From contig CALSMU010000013.1 in assembly GCA_943787535.1 (NCBI GenBank), forward strand, positions 80,529-144,528: 64,000 nt of DNA, written 5' to 3'. This document shows, piece by piece, positions 8,225-17,836 of the stretch. The notes beneath the pieces were generated by a model. It made no database searches. It saw only the letters and a program-made list of their open reading frames with translations, and was not told where the DNA came from. The position numbers and the translations under genes are program-made. Position 1 is the first letter of the stretch. Each line of letters begins with the position of its first letter. This stretch comes from an uncultured Flavobacteriales bacterium. Its GTDB lineage: Bacteria > Bacteroidota > Bacteroidia > Flavobacteriales_D > Parvicellaceae.

Positions 8225-9346
8225 CTAGTCGACTATTTCATATTTCCAATTGTCAAAAGCAAATTTCCAGCGCGTATTGATTTGATCTTTTACTTCGTTA
8301 GGTATCTCTACCAATTGATTCTTTTTGTAACCTTTTACTGTTTCTAGATAAGTTTTAAAGAGTGTTTTATTTTTATTAAAGTCAGAGATATTTAATTTAA
8401 AGTATATTTTTTCCAGTGAGTTTATAGGTTGTTTTTCTAATTCATTAAAACTTATTTCGAACAATGATCCTTTAGGAATAAGGTGCTTATGTTCCAGGTA
8501 TTTCTGCATGCTTTTTTCATAGCAATAGAGGATTCTTTCTTCTATTTCTTTTTCCGAAAATTCTTGCAAGAATTGTGTCTTTACCGCCTTTTGATATAAG
8601 TACTTTGTAGAAGAGTATACTTCATATGGGTTTCTGTGAATAAATATAAACTTCGCGTTTGGGAATAGCTCTAGTAATATTTTAATACGGCCTGTATTGT
8701 GTGGGTTTTTTAATAATAATTGCTTTTTTTTTCCTTGAAATAAAGAAATTTGTTTTAGCATTTTGAGGTATACTTTTTTCCAATCTTTAATTTCTTTTTC
8801 AGTTGTTCCTTCAAATACATTGTACTTGTCAAAATAGGATCTGTTCTTTGGGAAAAAAAATATTTGCATTCCACTCTTTTCTGTAAGATTTGTTAATGGA
8901 TGTTCTTCTTCTTGCGGCGAATGAGCGTCGATTTTCACATTGTCTTGAAGTCGGGTAGATGGCATCAGATATCCAAGTAAAGGGCGCATTATGCCTTTGG
9001 ATACAAATGCTACTCTAAAAAAGAAGGCCTGAAAAGAATCTAAGTAAACAAATCTTTTGTCTTGTGATAAAAGATAATGTAAATGGGTTGTGCCGCTTCT
9101 CCAATGTCCTATTACAAATACGGGTGGGTTGTTTTCAAATGAAATCCTTTTTACTCTTGCTGCAATAAGAATAGTTTGAACCCATCTAAATGGAGCAGAT
9201 AAAATAACAAATAATGTTATTTTTCTTGCCATCTTCTTTTTAGAAGGAGCAATTTTATTTTCTTTCTTTAATTTTAACCAATGTTTTATGGACGAAATAA
9301 AGAGTTGGTGTTCTGTAATTTCATATTCTTTGTGCTTATTGGTCAT
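8225..9346 (-). CDS. PAPS-dependent sulfotransferase family protein
   Basis: A 373-residue protein with both PAPS-binding signatures: the 5'-phosphosulfate loop IGHWRSGTTHLHYLL (from residue 79) and the 3'-phosphate motif FIFIHRNPYEVYSS (near residue 232). It belongs to the Sulfotransfer_3-like group that sulfates small molecules or glycans. A hydrophobic stretch near residues 44-62 suggests membrane association. It stands alone between the thioredoxin-like gene and a terminator hairpin. The acceptor cannot be told from the sequence. Confidence 0.85.
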   Translation of the reverse strand: MTNKHKEYEITEHQLFISSIKHWLKLKKENKIAPSKKKMARKITLFVILSAPFRWVQTILIAARVKRISFENNPPVFVIGHWRSGTTHLHYLLSQDKRFVYLDSFQAFFFRVAFVSKGIMRPLLGYLMPSTRLQDNVKIDAHSPQEEEHPLTNLTEKSGMQIFFFPKNRSYFDKYNVFEGTTEKEIKDWKKVYLKMLKQISLFQGKKKQLLLKNPHNTGRIKILLELFPNAKFIFIHRNPYEVYSSTKYLYQKAVKTQFLQEFSEKEIEERILYCYEKSMQKYLEHKHLIPKGSLFEISFNELEKQPINSLEKIYFKLNISDFNKNKTLFKTYLETVKGYKKNQLVEIPNEVKDQINTRWKFAFDNWKYEIVD

Positions 9347-9394
9347 TTATACTTAAGGTAGTGAATTTTTGTATTTTTAATTGAGTAAGGCCAA

Positions 9395-9426
9395 AAAAAC
9401 CACCTAATGCGTATTAGATGGTTTTT
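9395..9426 (-). terminator. Rho-independent terminator after the PorP/SprF-OmpA gene
   Basis: Arms AAAAACCA-C-CTAAT (9395-9408) and ATTAG-A-TGGTTTTT (9413-9426) pair with one mismatch around a GCGT loop. On the minus strand it is followed by a run of T. It lies 18 bp beyond the stop at 9445. Confidence 0.8.
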
Positions 9427-9444
9427 AAAGATGTATGAAACGCT

Positions 9445-11556
9445 TTATTTACCAACAATTTTTAACTCAACTCTTCTATTTTTTGCCTTTCCTTCCGCTG
9501 TTTCGTTTGTAGCAATTGGGTTATCTTCTCCAAACCCTTTTGCAAGCATTCTAGACGAACCAATTCCTTTGTTTTGCAGGTAAGTAATAGCAGACTTAGC
9601 TCTTCCTTCCGAAAGATCTTGGTTGGCATATTTTGATCCATCACTATCGGTATGTCCTTGCAATTCAATTTTAATAGTTGGGTTTTGATTTAAGAAATCC
9701 ACTAATTGATCTAAAATTCTGTAAGAACGTGTGTCTAGTTGTTTTTTACCTGTTTTAAAAAGAAGGTCATCCACAATAATACTTTTGCCCACTTCTATAG
9801 AAGATAAAAGAACAACTCTTTCAATGTTTTCAACTTTGATTGCGTTTACTTTCAGCGTTTGATTAAAATAGCCTTCCTTAGTAACGAGTATTTCAAACTT
9901 ATTTCCAACCTCTAGAGGTTGCGCCTCAGGAGCAAAATCTTCTAAAGCGATTAACGAATTTATATGTTTATTTTCGTTTGTAACGTTTGCCAACATAATT
10001 GTCGATTTGATAGGTTTTTTCGTGCTCTCATCTAATACAATGAGTTTTAGTGAAGTTGCAACTAATTTTGGTTTCGTTTTTCCTAGGTAGATGCTTTTAC
10101 TTAGCGTACCAAACTTATCATATCGTATTTCTAAAATACCATTATCATAACCCTCTGCATTTGCAGAGATAATATGTTTAATGCCGCTTTGTAACTCCTT
10201 AGAAATCTTGTCTGCTTCTCCTAGTTCTGTTTGAATCATTGTAATAGGGTCAATATGGGTAATTTTAGCAGCAATAGGTTTGTTTGTTTCTTTATCAAAG
10301 ATTTCAATTTCTAAATCAAATAGCGTTACGGATGGTTGCATATATACTTTTGTCACAACTTCAATCCCGGTGTTCTGAATAACATGAATTTCTTCATTTT
10401 CGTATCCATCTTTGGTTATTGTAATCGTGTAATCTTCTTTTTGATTTAACTCAGTAGTATCACTTGACTTATTTTCAAAAATCATTATTTTACTTCCTGT
10501 TGTTTTACTTGGATAGCTTGCCGCAGCAGTTAATGGTTTTTTTGTGTTTTTATCGTATACCTCAATAATGTTATTAAACTGCTTGATTTTTGATTTTTGT
10601 TTAATTTTATAGTTTAGAAATACTTCAAATGAACCAGTGTTTTGGTTCAATCCATCTGTTAAACTTGAGGTGTTTATGTCATACGTAATTCCACCTTCGA
10701 AAACATCCGACAAATACTTTAATGTAATTATTCCAGCATCTTTCAAACGACTGTATACCCCAAATGCAATTGCAGTATAATTCTTATTGGTGTTTTTAAC
10801 AAAATACTTGAGATCCGCTCCAATTACAGCTTGGTTTTGATTGGCTTGCATCATAAAGAGTGCATTGGGAGATAAACCCAGTTTGCCAAAAATCACATTC
10901 GTACCGCCCGTTATCGCTAATCTCATAGGTTTTCCCATGTCTACTGAATTAGAAGCTGAAGAAGGCTCATTCACATTAAATGCGGTTATTCCAAAATAGT
11001 GAAGACTTCTTCGCAAAGAATCGTTTTGGTACCAGGTAATTGAAGGAGATATCTCTAATCCTTGGATTACTGGATTAATTTCGGTTTCACCGTTGTTTGC
11101 ACCAGGGGTATATGTCCCTCCGGTAAATTGACTACCTGTTGTCAAGCCTTCCAAATCAGTAGAACTATTAAAATAACCCAGTTTCGATCCTAAGGCAAGG
11201 TAGCTATTACCAAGCGATAAATTATAAGCAAAATTAAAAGCTAGTTGATTGGTTTGAAGGTATCCTCCTTCACCCATTCTGTCATTTACAAATGAAAAGC
11301 CAACTACAGCTATTTTTTTGTTTGTATTTGTTTGCAAAATAGGGTAAGATCCTTCAAACTGCGAAGTAGTAAATGGTTTAACAATATTAGTCCATTGGCT
11401 TCTATGAACTAAAGTTAAATTAATATCATTACTGATCGCCATTTGCGTTGGGTTAGTAAGTGCATTTGAATATTGGTAATTCGAAAAGAACGCATCTTGA
11501 CTAATTCCTACAGAACTGAACAGAATTCCCATAAATATTGTAGATAAAATTTTCAT
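9445..11556 (-). CDS. PorP/SprF-type T9SS membrane protein fused to an OmpA domain
   Basis: A 703-residue protein in three parts. Residues 1-20 are a signal peptide; 21-320 form a PorP/SprF barrel (start DAFFSNYQYSNALTNPTQMA). Residues 330-408, 414-492 and 502-585 are three related beta-sandwich repeats, each beginning like VYDKNTKKPL / IFDKETNKPI / VLDESTKKPI. Residues about 592-702 are an OmpA peptidoglycan-binding domain (LQGHTDSDGS, LSEGRAKSAI, NRRVELKI). SprF-type proteins help export or anchor type B T9SS cargo, and a type B protein is encoded 19 bp upstream, so this is probably its dedicated partner, tied to the wall by the OmpA domain. Confidence 0.88.
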   Translation of the reverse strand: MKILSTIFMGILFSSVGISQDAFFSNYQYSNALTNPTQMAISNDINLTLVHRSQWTNIVKPFTTSQFEGSYPILQTNTNKKIAVVGFSFVNDRMGEGGYLQTNQLAFNFAYNLSLGNSYLALGSKLGYFNSSTDLEGLTTGSQFTGGTYTPGANNGETEINPVIQGLEISPSITWYQNDSLRRSLHYFGITAFNVNEPSSASNSVDMGKPMRLAITGGTNVIFGKLGLSPNALFMMQANQNQAVIGADLKYFVKNTNKNYTAIAFGVYSRLKDAGIITLKYLSDVFEGGITYDINTSSLTDGLNQNTGSFEVFLNYKIKQKSKIKQFNNIIEVYDKNTKKPLTAAASYPSKTTGSKIMIFENKSSDTTELNQKEDYTITITKDGYENEEIHVIQNTGIEVVTKVYMQPSVTLFDLEIEIFDKETNKPIAAKITHIDPITMIQTELGEADKISKELQSGIKHIISANAEGYDNGILEIRYDKFGTLSKSIYLGKTKPKLVATSLKLIVLDESTKKPIKSTIMLANVTNENKHINSLIALEDFAPEAQPLEVGNKFEILVTKEGYFNQTLKVNAIKVENIERVVLLSSIEVGKSIIVDDLLFKTGKKQLDTRSYRILDQLVDFLNQNPTIKIELQGHTDSDGSKYANQDLSEGRAKSAITYLQNKGIGSSRMLAKGFGEDNPIATNETAEGKAKNRRVELKIVGK

Positions 11557-11575
11557 AATCTAGTTTTTCTGTTGG

Positions 11576-13516
11576 TTATCGTTTTAGTAAAATAGTTCCT
11601 GTATTTTTTCCTTCAAATTGAAGTGGGGTATTGTCATTGTCATCTTGGAATCCTGCCATTACCCATACATAGGTTCCAACAGGTTGTTGCTCTCCATTAG
11701 AAAATCCATCCCAACCATTTGTTAGCATTTCGTTTACATCAGTGGTTTGAAAAACAATTTCGCCCCATCTGTTATAAATAGTGAAATTGAAATTATCTTC
11801 ATTTATTCCATTTCCATAAATTAAAAATAGGTCATTCGTCTGATCACCATTTGGTGTAAATAAATTTGGAATAAAAAAGTTAAGTTCTTCATTTATAATA
11901 ACATTTACATCTGCAACATCATAACATCCATTTGCTTGCAAAGCCGTTACAATGTAAGTGGTGTCTTCTATTGGAGACATTGTTATGTCTTGTGTTGTTA
12001 ATCCGTTATTCCACAGGTGAGAAACTCCATTTGGACCTTCAAGTATAATAGAGTTACCCAAGAAAATAGTCGTGTCATTATATAAGGAATAATATGTGTA
12101 TACAGGTGAGAAGTTAATTGTGTCTTGCAATACACATGTGTTTGTATCAACAATGGTAACAGAAACTTCTCCAAAGTCCGTAATAGTGTTTGTTTGATTA
12201 GTGGTTCCATCCGACCATGTATAAGATGTAAATCCTGGTTGCGCATCTAGAATCACTGTGTCGCCAATACAAAATTCAATATCATACCCTAAAAAGAGTA
12301 AAGAAGGAGGGAAAACACTAACGTTCACCGTGTCGTAGCCAGCACAGCCACTTGCTAAATCCGTCACTTCTGCGATGTATTCTCCTGCAGAGGAAGGGGA
12401 AATAATTGAAGCGGTTTCTCCATTGTTCCAACTATAAGAAAACAAACCAGAAAATGCATCCAATGTAGCTGTTGTTCCAGAACAGATAGTTGTGTCATTA
12501 CCTAAGTCCACTGGTGGACCAGCTGTTAATGTTGAAGACCACGATTCAGTGGCGACACAACCATTTGCATCCGTAACAGTTACATAAATTGGTAAGTCTC
12601 CCGAAGTTACATTGAAAATGGTATCTAATCCATTGGAAGTCGTACTAATAGTATTTCCTTGGGTTCCGGTAGCCCAATCATATGTTACACCATTACTAGC
12701 AGTAAATATTAAGTCTCCATTTTCACAAAGATTTGAGGAGGTAGCTAGGCTGGGAATAGGGTCCGACAGCATATTTACATCTACGTTTATGGGAGGGGTA
12801 GTAGTAGTGATGCATCCAGAAAGGTAAGACCAATTTAATTGATACGTATTTCCAACAATTCCATTCATAACAGCATTGGTGTCAAATTGATTTGTAAAAG
12901 ATCCACCTGTACCTGCTACAATGCTCCATTCTCCGCTTCCCTGAGCACTTAACTCTGCCAGAGATCCACACCCTGTAATGGGAGTAACTGCAGTAAAATC
13001 TGAATATTCCCATTTAACTTTTATTGTTACGCGAAAATCACCAGCATTGAATGAATATGCATTCCATTGGCAATGTGGGTCCAATCTAAAATCAAATGCA
13101 GTAAAGGTTTGGTTTACATAACAATCATCACCGTTGAGTCCTCCTCCTCCATTGTAGGAACATCTATCTGCTGATCCAGGAGCGTTTGATATGTCATCAT
13201 CTTCCCAAGCTTCCAACTGAACCGTGAGATTAGAGGCTGGAGTATTTGTTTCATTAATAATAACAACGTTGGAGTGACCTGTGTAGTTCATGGGTACATT
13301 GTTGTTCCATGCTTCACAAAAACCACCGGCATTTGTAACACTTCCATCATCTGACATATAACATTTCCATGTCACTTCTTCATCAAAACCAAATCCATCT
13401 GATGGGCATCCATCCGCTGCATAGTATTCCACAATTTCAACAGTATAATTTATGTTTTGAGAATATAGTGTGCCGAAGGATACTAGTGCTGTAACTAATA
13501 GTAATACTCTTTTCAT
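11576..13516 (-). CDS. Secreted surface protein with CHU_C (type B) T9SS sorting domain
   Basis: A 646-residue exported protein: signal peptide (residues 1-19, ending TLYSQ), an N-terminal Cys-rich domain of about 210 residues (WKCYMSDDGS, LEAWEDDD, DRCSYNGG, DPHCQWNAY), several Ig/PKD-like segments, and a C-terminal gliding-motility-associated domain (IPNLFTPNGDQTNDLF, IYNRWGEIVF, GTYVWVM). CHU_C domains direct export by T9SS without the type A motif. The N-terminal domain is shared with the broken gene upstream, which ends instead in a type A sorting domain. The adjacent PorP/SprF-OmpA gene is its likely partner. Role at the surface is unknown. Confidence 0.85.
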   Translation of the reverse strand: MKRVLLLVTALVSFGTLYSQNINYTVEIVEYYAADGCPSDGFGFDEEVTWKCYMSDDGSVTNAGGFCEAWNNNVPMNYTGHSNVVIINETNTPASNLTVQLEAWEDDDISNAPGSADRCSYNGGGGLNGDDCYVNQTFTAFDFRLDPHCQWNAYSFNAGDFRVTIKVKWEYSDFTAVTPITGCGSLAELSAQGSGEWSIVAGTGGSFTNQFDTNAVMNGIVGNTYQLNWSYLSGCITTTTPPINVDVNMLSDPIPSLATSSNLCENGDLIFTASNGVTYDWATGTQGNTISTTSNGLDTIFNVTSGDLPIYVTVTDANGCVATESWSSTLTAGPPVDLGNDTTICSGTTATLDAFSGLFSYSWNNGETASIISPSSAGEYIAEVTDLASGCAGYDTVNVSVFPPSLLFLGYDIEFCIGDTVILDAQPGFTSYTWSDGTTNQTNTITDFGEVSVTIVDTNTCVLQDTINFSPVYTYYSLYNDTTIFLGNSIILEGPNGVSHLWNNGLTTQDITMSPIEDTTYIVTALQANGCYDVADVNVIINEELNFFIPNLFTPNGDQTNDLFLIYGNGINEDNFNFTIYNRWGEIVFQTTDVNEMLTNGWDGFSNGEQQPVGTYVWVMAGFQDDNDNTPLQFEGKNTGTILLKR

Positions 13517-13523
13517 TTATAAT

Positions 13524-14918
13524 TTATTTAGAAAGGATAACTCTTTTTGTAATGATATGGTTATTTATTGAGAGACCGACAATATATACACCATTTGATA
13601 ACTGTGATAAGTCTAATTTGTTGTCAATTAAATTCATTTGAATCTTTTTGCCTATTGAGTTATAAACTGTTACAGCCGCGATTGGCGATTCGGATTGAAT
13701 ATGTAAAACTCCAGAGGTGGGATTAGGATAAATAGATAAGGTGTTTGTCAATTCGTCAATCCCAACACCACTATATGTGATTGGGTCCGATTGTCCTAAA
13801 CAACCACTTGAATTCAAAACTTCCACATAATAAGAACCGCCTTGCGTAGGAACATAGTCTATGCTTGTGGCCCCTGGAATAGGAGATCCATTAAAATACC
13901 ACAAATAAACAGGGTATGTTTGAGTCGACAAGACACCACCATTTTCTGAAATAGTAGGTGTTGGTGATGGGTTTACGGTAAAAGAAATACTGTCTGTTCC
14001 TGAGCAAGTTCCGTTATTTGAAGAGACATAAACTATGTCATCAGCAATCGAAGGCGTAAGAACAAATTGACCTGAACCATCACTTAGTACTATATTTCCA
14101 TTTGTGTTTAATGACCAATCGTAAATTGTTCCATTTTGAGCATTGAATGTAACGTCAATTCCTTCACAAATAGTATTTGAAGAGACAGTCATATTGGGCG
14201 CAGGGGTGGATATAAAGTCAACAGTTACTGTATCTGGGGCATAGACATTTAAGCAATTTGGAAAACTACTCCATAACAGCACATAAGACCCAAGGCTACC
14301 AGAAAAATTTGTAGAAGGATCATTAATATCAGCAAAACTTCCATTGTTTCCGGAGAGTACAGACCAGCTTCCACTGCCTTGAGAAGCTAATGGGACTGTG
14401 GTATTACAATCAATTATATTTGTTCCTCCATCAAACGATCGTGTACTCCCATTTGATTCTTACAACTACAGAAAAATTTCCACTTGTTAGTACGTACTCG
14501 TTCCATGTGCACAGTGTGGGTCGTTTTGAAAGTTTATACCTGGAAATGTGTTGTCAATGTAGCAATCATCTCCAGAATTAAAGCTACATCTATCTGAAGA
14601 AAAAGGACTGTCGTCTTCCCAAGCTTCTAGCCTAATGTCAATGGTTGTTGCGTTGGTTCCACTTTGAGCTATTAATAACGTGTTTCCTACATTGTGTGTA
14701 AACGGTTCATTTGCATCTTGTTCGTAGCAGGTGCCACCTACGAACGCGGTATTTATATCATCTCTGCCCCATGCTTTCCAGGTTGGTTCTTCATCTGATC
14801 CAAAACCGTCATCGCATCCACTAATACGAAATTCAACTATCTCAACTTGGTAATTAACTGTTTGAGCAAATAAAATTGTTGTAAGTAAAGAAAAAATAAG
14901 CGTAGAAAGTATTTTCAT
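13524..14918 (-). pseudogene. Frameshifted secreted protein with type A T9SS sorting domain
   Basis: The reading starts at ATG 14918 (MKILSTLIFSLLTTILFAQ, a signal peptide) and matches the N-terminal domain of the next gene (WKAWGRDD, LEAWEDDS, SSDRCSFNSGDDCY, NDPHC). Near 14503-14511 a CA dinucleotide appears duplicated and the frame is lost; a stop (14487-14489) follows. In the +2 frame the homology continues as WNEYVLTSGNFSVVVRIKWE. Near 14438-14445 a further single-base shift restores the first frame, which runs as LASQGSGSWSVL to the end at 13524. The C-terminus (LSIYPNPTSGVLHIQS, GVYIVGL, KRVILSK) is a type A sorting domain. Net shift is +3, so this may be true decay or two sequencing errors. 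Confidence 0.75.
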
Positions 14919-15102
14919 ATTTAATATAAATTGAAAGTGCATTATGTTACAACAGTAAATATAAAAAAAAATGAATATAAAATCGATGTGTGCCAAATAA
15001 TACTTAGTGAGGTTTAAGCAGGTGAAAGTCAATTTATTAAAATTTATGAACTTCTAAATGAACTTTATTTATCTTTACGGGTAACCATTGAAAAACAAAG
15101 CA

Positions 15103-16209
15103 ATGAACCGTTTACTAATAATTCTAATTTTCTTTGTGCCAGCTGTTATTGTTGGTCAGACAGTTGATGTTACAAATACGAAGAAAGAAAATGATGCAGC
15201 AGCTGCAAAATCGAAATCGTCTGGGTTAATGGGTGCTGAACAATTCCCTGTTCAAAGTGCGGATAACTATAAAAAGAGTTATATCGATTTAAAAAGAAAC
15301 TCTGTAAATAAATACTCGAAAGAAATTTCTGATGAAAAACAAAAGAACCTTAATTCTATAGTGGCTAATTTGGAGTCTATGCATTCTGAAAGTTACGAAT
15401 ATCATTATGTAGCTTATCTAAATTCTAATCAAGATCCGCAAGCGTTTCATCATCTTGAAAAAGCCTATGAAATATATCCAAATAATGTAGAGTTGTATGA
15501 TGATTTTATAGCTCATTATGAGTTGACAGATAACAGACAAGGGAAAAACCAGTTTTGCAAAAAACTTGCTGAGAGTAATATCATAGCGCAAGGTGTTATG
15601 GATTACAACTATAATGTATTGATGTCATTAGAGCCAAATGCTATTTTATTTACCAATGGTGCTGATGATACTTACCCTCTTTGGATTTGGCAAGAAATAC
15701 ACAATAAGAGAACAGACGTAACGGTATTAAATCTTGACTTAATTCAAAATTTAGAATATCAAAAAGTAAAATTGAAGTCGTTAAATATTTACCCAATAAA
15801 AAGTAAGGAGCCAGTTGGGATTGTAAAAGAAGTGGTTAAAAATAATTCCAATAGGCCAATCAATATTGCACTTACAATAAACCCAAAGGCGTTGATTGAT
15901 TTGAAGTCAAAATTGTATTTAACAGGTTTGGTTTTAAAGTACAGTGAAAATGCGATTGATAACGTTACTATTCTTCAAAATAATTGGGAGTTTTCGTTTA
16001 ATACAGAATCGTTAAAAAAGACGGTAACAAATCCGAAAACCAAAAAAATGAACAACAACTATATTTTACCCCTATTAGTTTTAAGTGGATATTATTCCGA
16101 TAACGGAAAAATAAGCGAAGCTGAGAGTTCTGAAACTTTGGCATTAAAACTGGCTAGTGAAGGGGGGAAAGAACTGGAAGTTAAAAAATACATTGAAGCG
16201 AAGAAATAA
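15103..16209 (+). CDS. Exported TPR-like protein with a DUF2723-like C-terminal motif
   Basis: About 368 residues from ATG 15103, which opens a good signal peptide (MNRLLIILIFFVPAVIVGQ); a TTG five codons upstream is an alternative. The middle looks helical and TPR-like (FHHLEKAYEIYPNNVELYDD). Then comes ILFTNGADDTYPLWIWQEI followed by RTDVTVLNLDLI, close to the LFTNGDNDTFPLWY...RTDVRVVNLSLL motif that ends DUF2723 membrane proteins, but here in a soluble protein. It is first of three genes with an ECF sigma factor and a probable anti-sigma factor, six bases before the former. It may be a periplasmic sensor for that system; this is inference. Confidence 0.7.
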   Translation: MNRLLIILIFFVPAVIVGQTVDVTNTKKENDAAAAKSKSSGLMGAEQFPVQSADNYKKSYIDLKRNSVNKYSKEISDEKQKNLNSIVANLESMHSESYEYHYVAYLNSNQDPQAFHHLEKAYEIYPNNVELYDDFIAHYELTDNRQGKNQFCKKLAESNIIAQGVMDYNYNVLMSLEPNAILFTNGADDTYPLWIWQEIHNKRTDVTVLNLDLIQNLEYQKVKLKSLNIYPIKSKEPVGIVKEVVKNNSNRPINIALTINPKALIDLKSKLYLTGLVLKYSENAIDNVTILQNNWEFSFNTESLKKTVTNPKTKKMNNNYILPLLVLSGYYSDNGKISEAESSETLALKLASEGGKELEVKKYIEAKK

Positions 16210-16215
16210 GCTTAC

Positions 16216-16848
16216 ATGAAACTCGTAAAGAAATCATATACTGCGGAAACGGACGAAAACCTCATGAGAGAAGTCATTAAGGGTAATAATCTTGCATTTT
16301 CGGAAATTTACGACAGATGGAGTAAGCCTATGCTCAATTATTTTTATAAAATGTTGTGGCAGGACAGAGAAAAAGCAGAGGATTTTATGCAAGAGATTTT
16401 TACGAAGATTATTCATAAACCACAATTATATAACCCAAGCAGAGCTTTTAAAACTTGGATTTATAGTGTAGCAAATAACATGTGTAAGAACGAGTATAGA
16501 AGAGCAGAGGTTAGAAAGGGAACATCAAACAGCTTGCATGATAACATAATTGTTCATGATAGTTCTGCGCCGGATAAAGAGCATGATAAAAACATTTTTA
16601 ATGACCGATTAAAAGAAGAGTTGGAGTTGTTGAGTGAAAATCATAAAAAGACTTTCATTCTTCGTTTTAAACATGACCTGAGTATAAAAGACATTGCAGA
16701 AATTCTTGAAACGAGCGAAGGAACTGTAAAGTCTAGGATATTTTATACACTAAAAAAATTAGGTAAAAACTTGAAAGAATTTTCACCGGTTGCAAAGACT
16801 ATAATGGTTGGAGTGTGTTTAATAGAATTAGTACAGTATATTATATAA
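16216..16848 (+). CDS. ECF-type RNA polymerase sigma factor
   Basis: A 210-residue sigma-70 family factor. Region 2 spans about residues 20-90 (AFSEIYDRWSKPMLNYFYKM, EDFMQEIFTKI, FKTWIYSVANN) and region 4 about 135-190 (LELLSENHKKTFILRF, DIAEILETSEGTVKSRIF). A hydrophobic C-terminal tail (TIMVGVCLIELVQYII) extends beyond the normal end. It sits six bases after the exported TPR-like gene and seven before a single-pass membrane protein, the normal layout of an ECF factor with its membrane regulator. Target promoters are unknown. Confidence 0.92.
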   Translation: MKLVKKSYTAETDENLMREVIKGNNLAFSEIYDRWSKPMLNYFYKMLWQDREKAEDFMQEIFTKIIHKPQLYNPSRAFKTWIYSVANNMCKNEYRRAEVRKGTSNSLHDNIIVHDSSAPDKEHDKNIFNDRLKEELELLSENHKKTFILRFKHDLSIKDIAEILETSEGTVKSRIFYTLKKLGKNLKEFSPVAKTIMVGVCLIELVQYII

Positions 16849-16855
16849 ACGACTG

Positions 16856-17836
16856 ATGATGGAAGATAGAAATAGATCGAAAATGGATGTTGAATTTTAC
16901 TTGTTGAACCGAGATTACAATGAGTTGACTATAGATGAGCTTGCTATTGTTAAAGAGCATGTGGAGTCTGAACAAGAATTCAATGAAATGAAAGCTGTTG
17001 TAATGGGGGTGGGTAATATCTTTAAAGAAGAGAAAGAATTAGAACCTAACCCAGCAATTAAAGTGGCTCTTTTAAAAGAGTTTGATAAACAACAACCAGC
17101 CGGAGCGTATTGGTTGAATGGAATATTTGTATCTCTTTTCCCTAAGGAAAAAAAGCTATTTCAAAAACCAGGTATGCAATTGATTGGATTGGCAGCTTCT
17201 GTATTGCTAATTGTAACTATAGCTTTTAATGGTAATACTGAGATGAATAATTCAACATTGGCTCAAAATGAAGATTTTAAGACAGAGGAAGAAGCATTTG
17301 AAGAGCATAGTAAAATAGAAAAAGACCAAGCGAATGAAGAAAAGAACCTAGAGAAAAATGACCTTCAATCGACTTTTGAGTTAATAGAAAAAGAAATTGA
17401 AGTTGCTACTTTAAATGAAGTTGAAATTGAAGAAAAACCTGAGAGTGTTGAAAATAAAGTTACAACAACAGACTTTATGTATGATGCGCAACCCATTGAA
17501 AGTGAGGATGCTGATTTGTCTTCAGTTTCGGATGCAGATTATCGTAGAAATGATAATATTTTAAATGAGTCTGAAGAATCTTTTAATAACGGTATTTCAA
17601 AAGATAAAGAAAAGGGTGCCATGTCAGATGATAAATTGGTTATTTCAGCAATAACGCCCGCTACTGCTGAAGTAGTAGAAGAATTCAGTATGGAGGATGA
17701 TGAAGGTTACTTTGCAGAAGATGTTAGTGTTGCTGGTGCATTAGTTACTGGAAATAATTCTATTGATTTACCTGTAAATACTAGAACATTAGCTGAAGAT
17801 TCAGATTTGATAGGGATTCTTTACACAGCGATGTAA
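16856..17836 (+). CDS. Single-pass membrane protein, probable anti-sigma factor
   Basis: A 326-residue protein with a cytoplasmic N-terminal part of about 100 residues (MDVEFYLLNRDYNELTIDEL), one membrane segment at about 106-124 (LIGLAASVLLIVTIAF) and a very acidic, low-complexity outer part rich in Glu, Asp and Asn. No zinc-binding HxxxCxxC motif is seen, so it is not a ZAS-type anti-sigma factor. Position directly after the ECF sigma gene supports the role. Its stop codon (17834-17836) abuts the stop of convergent comB with no gap. Confidence 0.7.
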   Translation: MMEDRNRSKMDVEFYLLNRDYNELTIDELAIVKEHVESEQEFNEMKAVVMGVGNIFKEEKELEPNPAIKVALLKEFDKQQPAGAYWLNGIFVSLFPKEKKLFQKPGMQLIGLAASVLLIVTIAFNGNTEMNNSTLAQNEDFKTEEEAFEEHSKIEKDQANEEKNLEKNDLQSTFELIEKEIEVATLNEVEIEEKPESVENKVTTTDFMYDAQPIESEDADLSSVSDADYRRNDNILNESEESFNNGISKDKEKGAMSDDKLVISAITPATAEVVEEFSMEDDEGYFAEDVSVAGALVTGNNSIDLPVNTRTLAEDSDLIGILYTAM

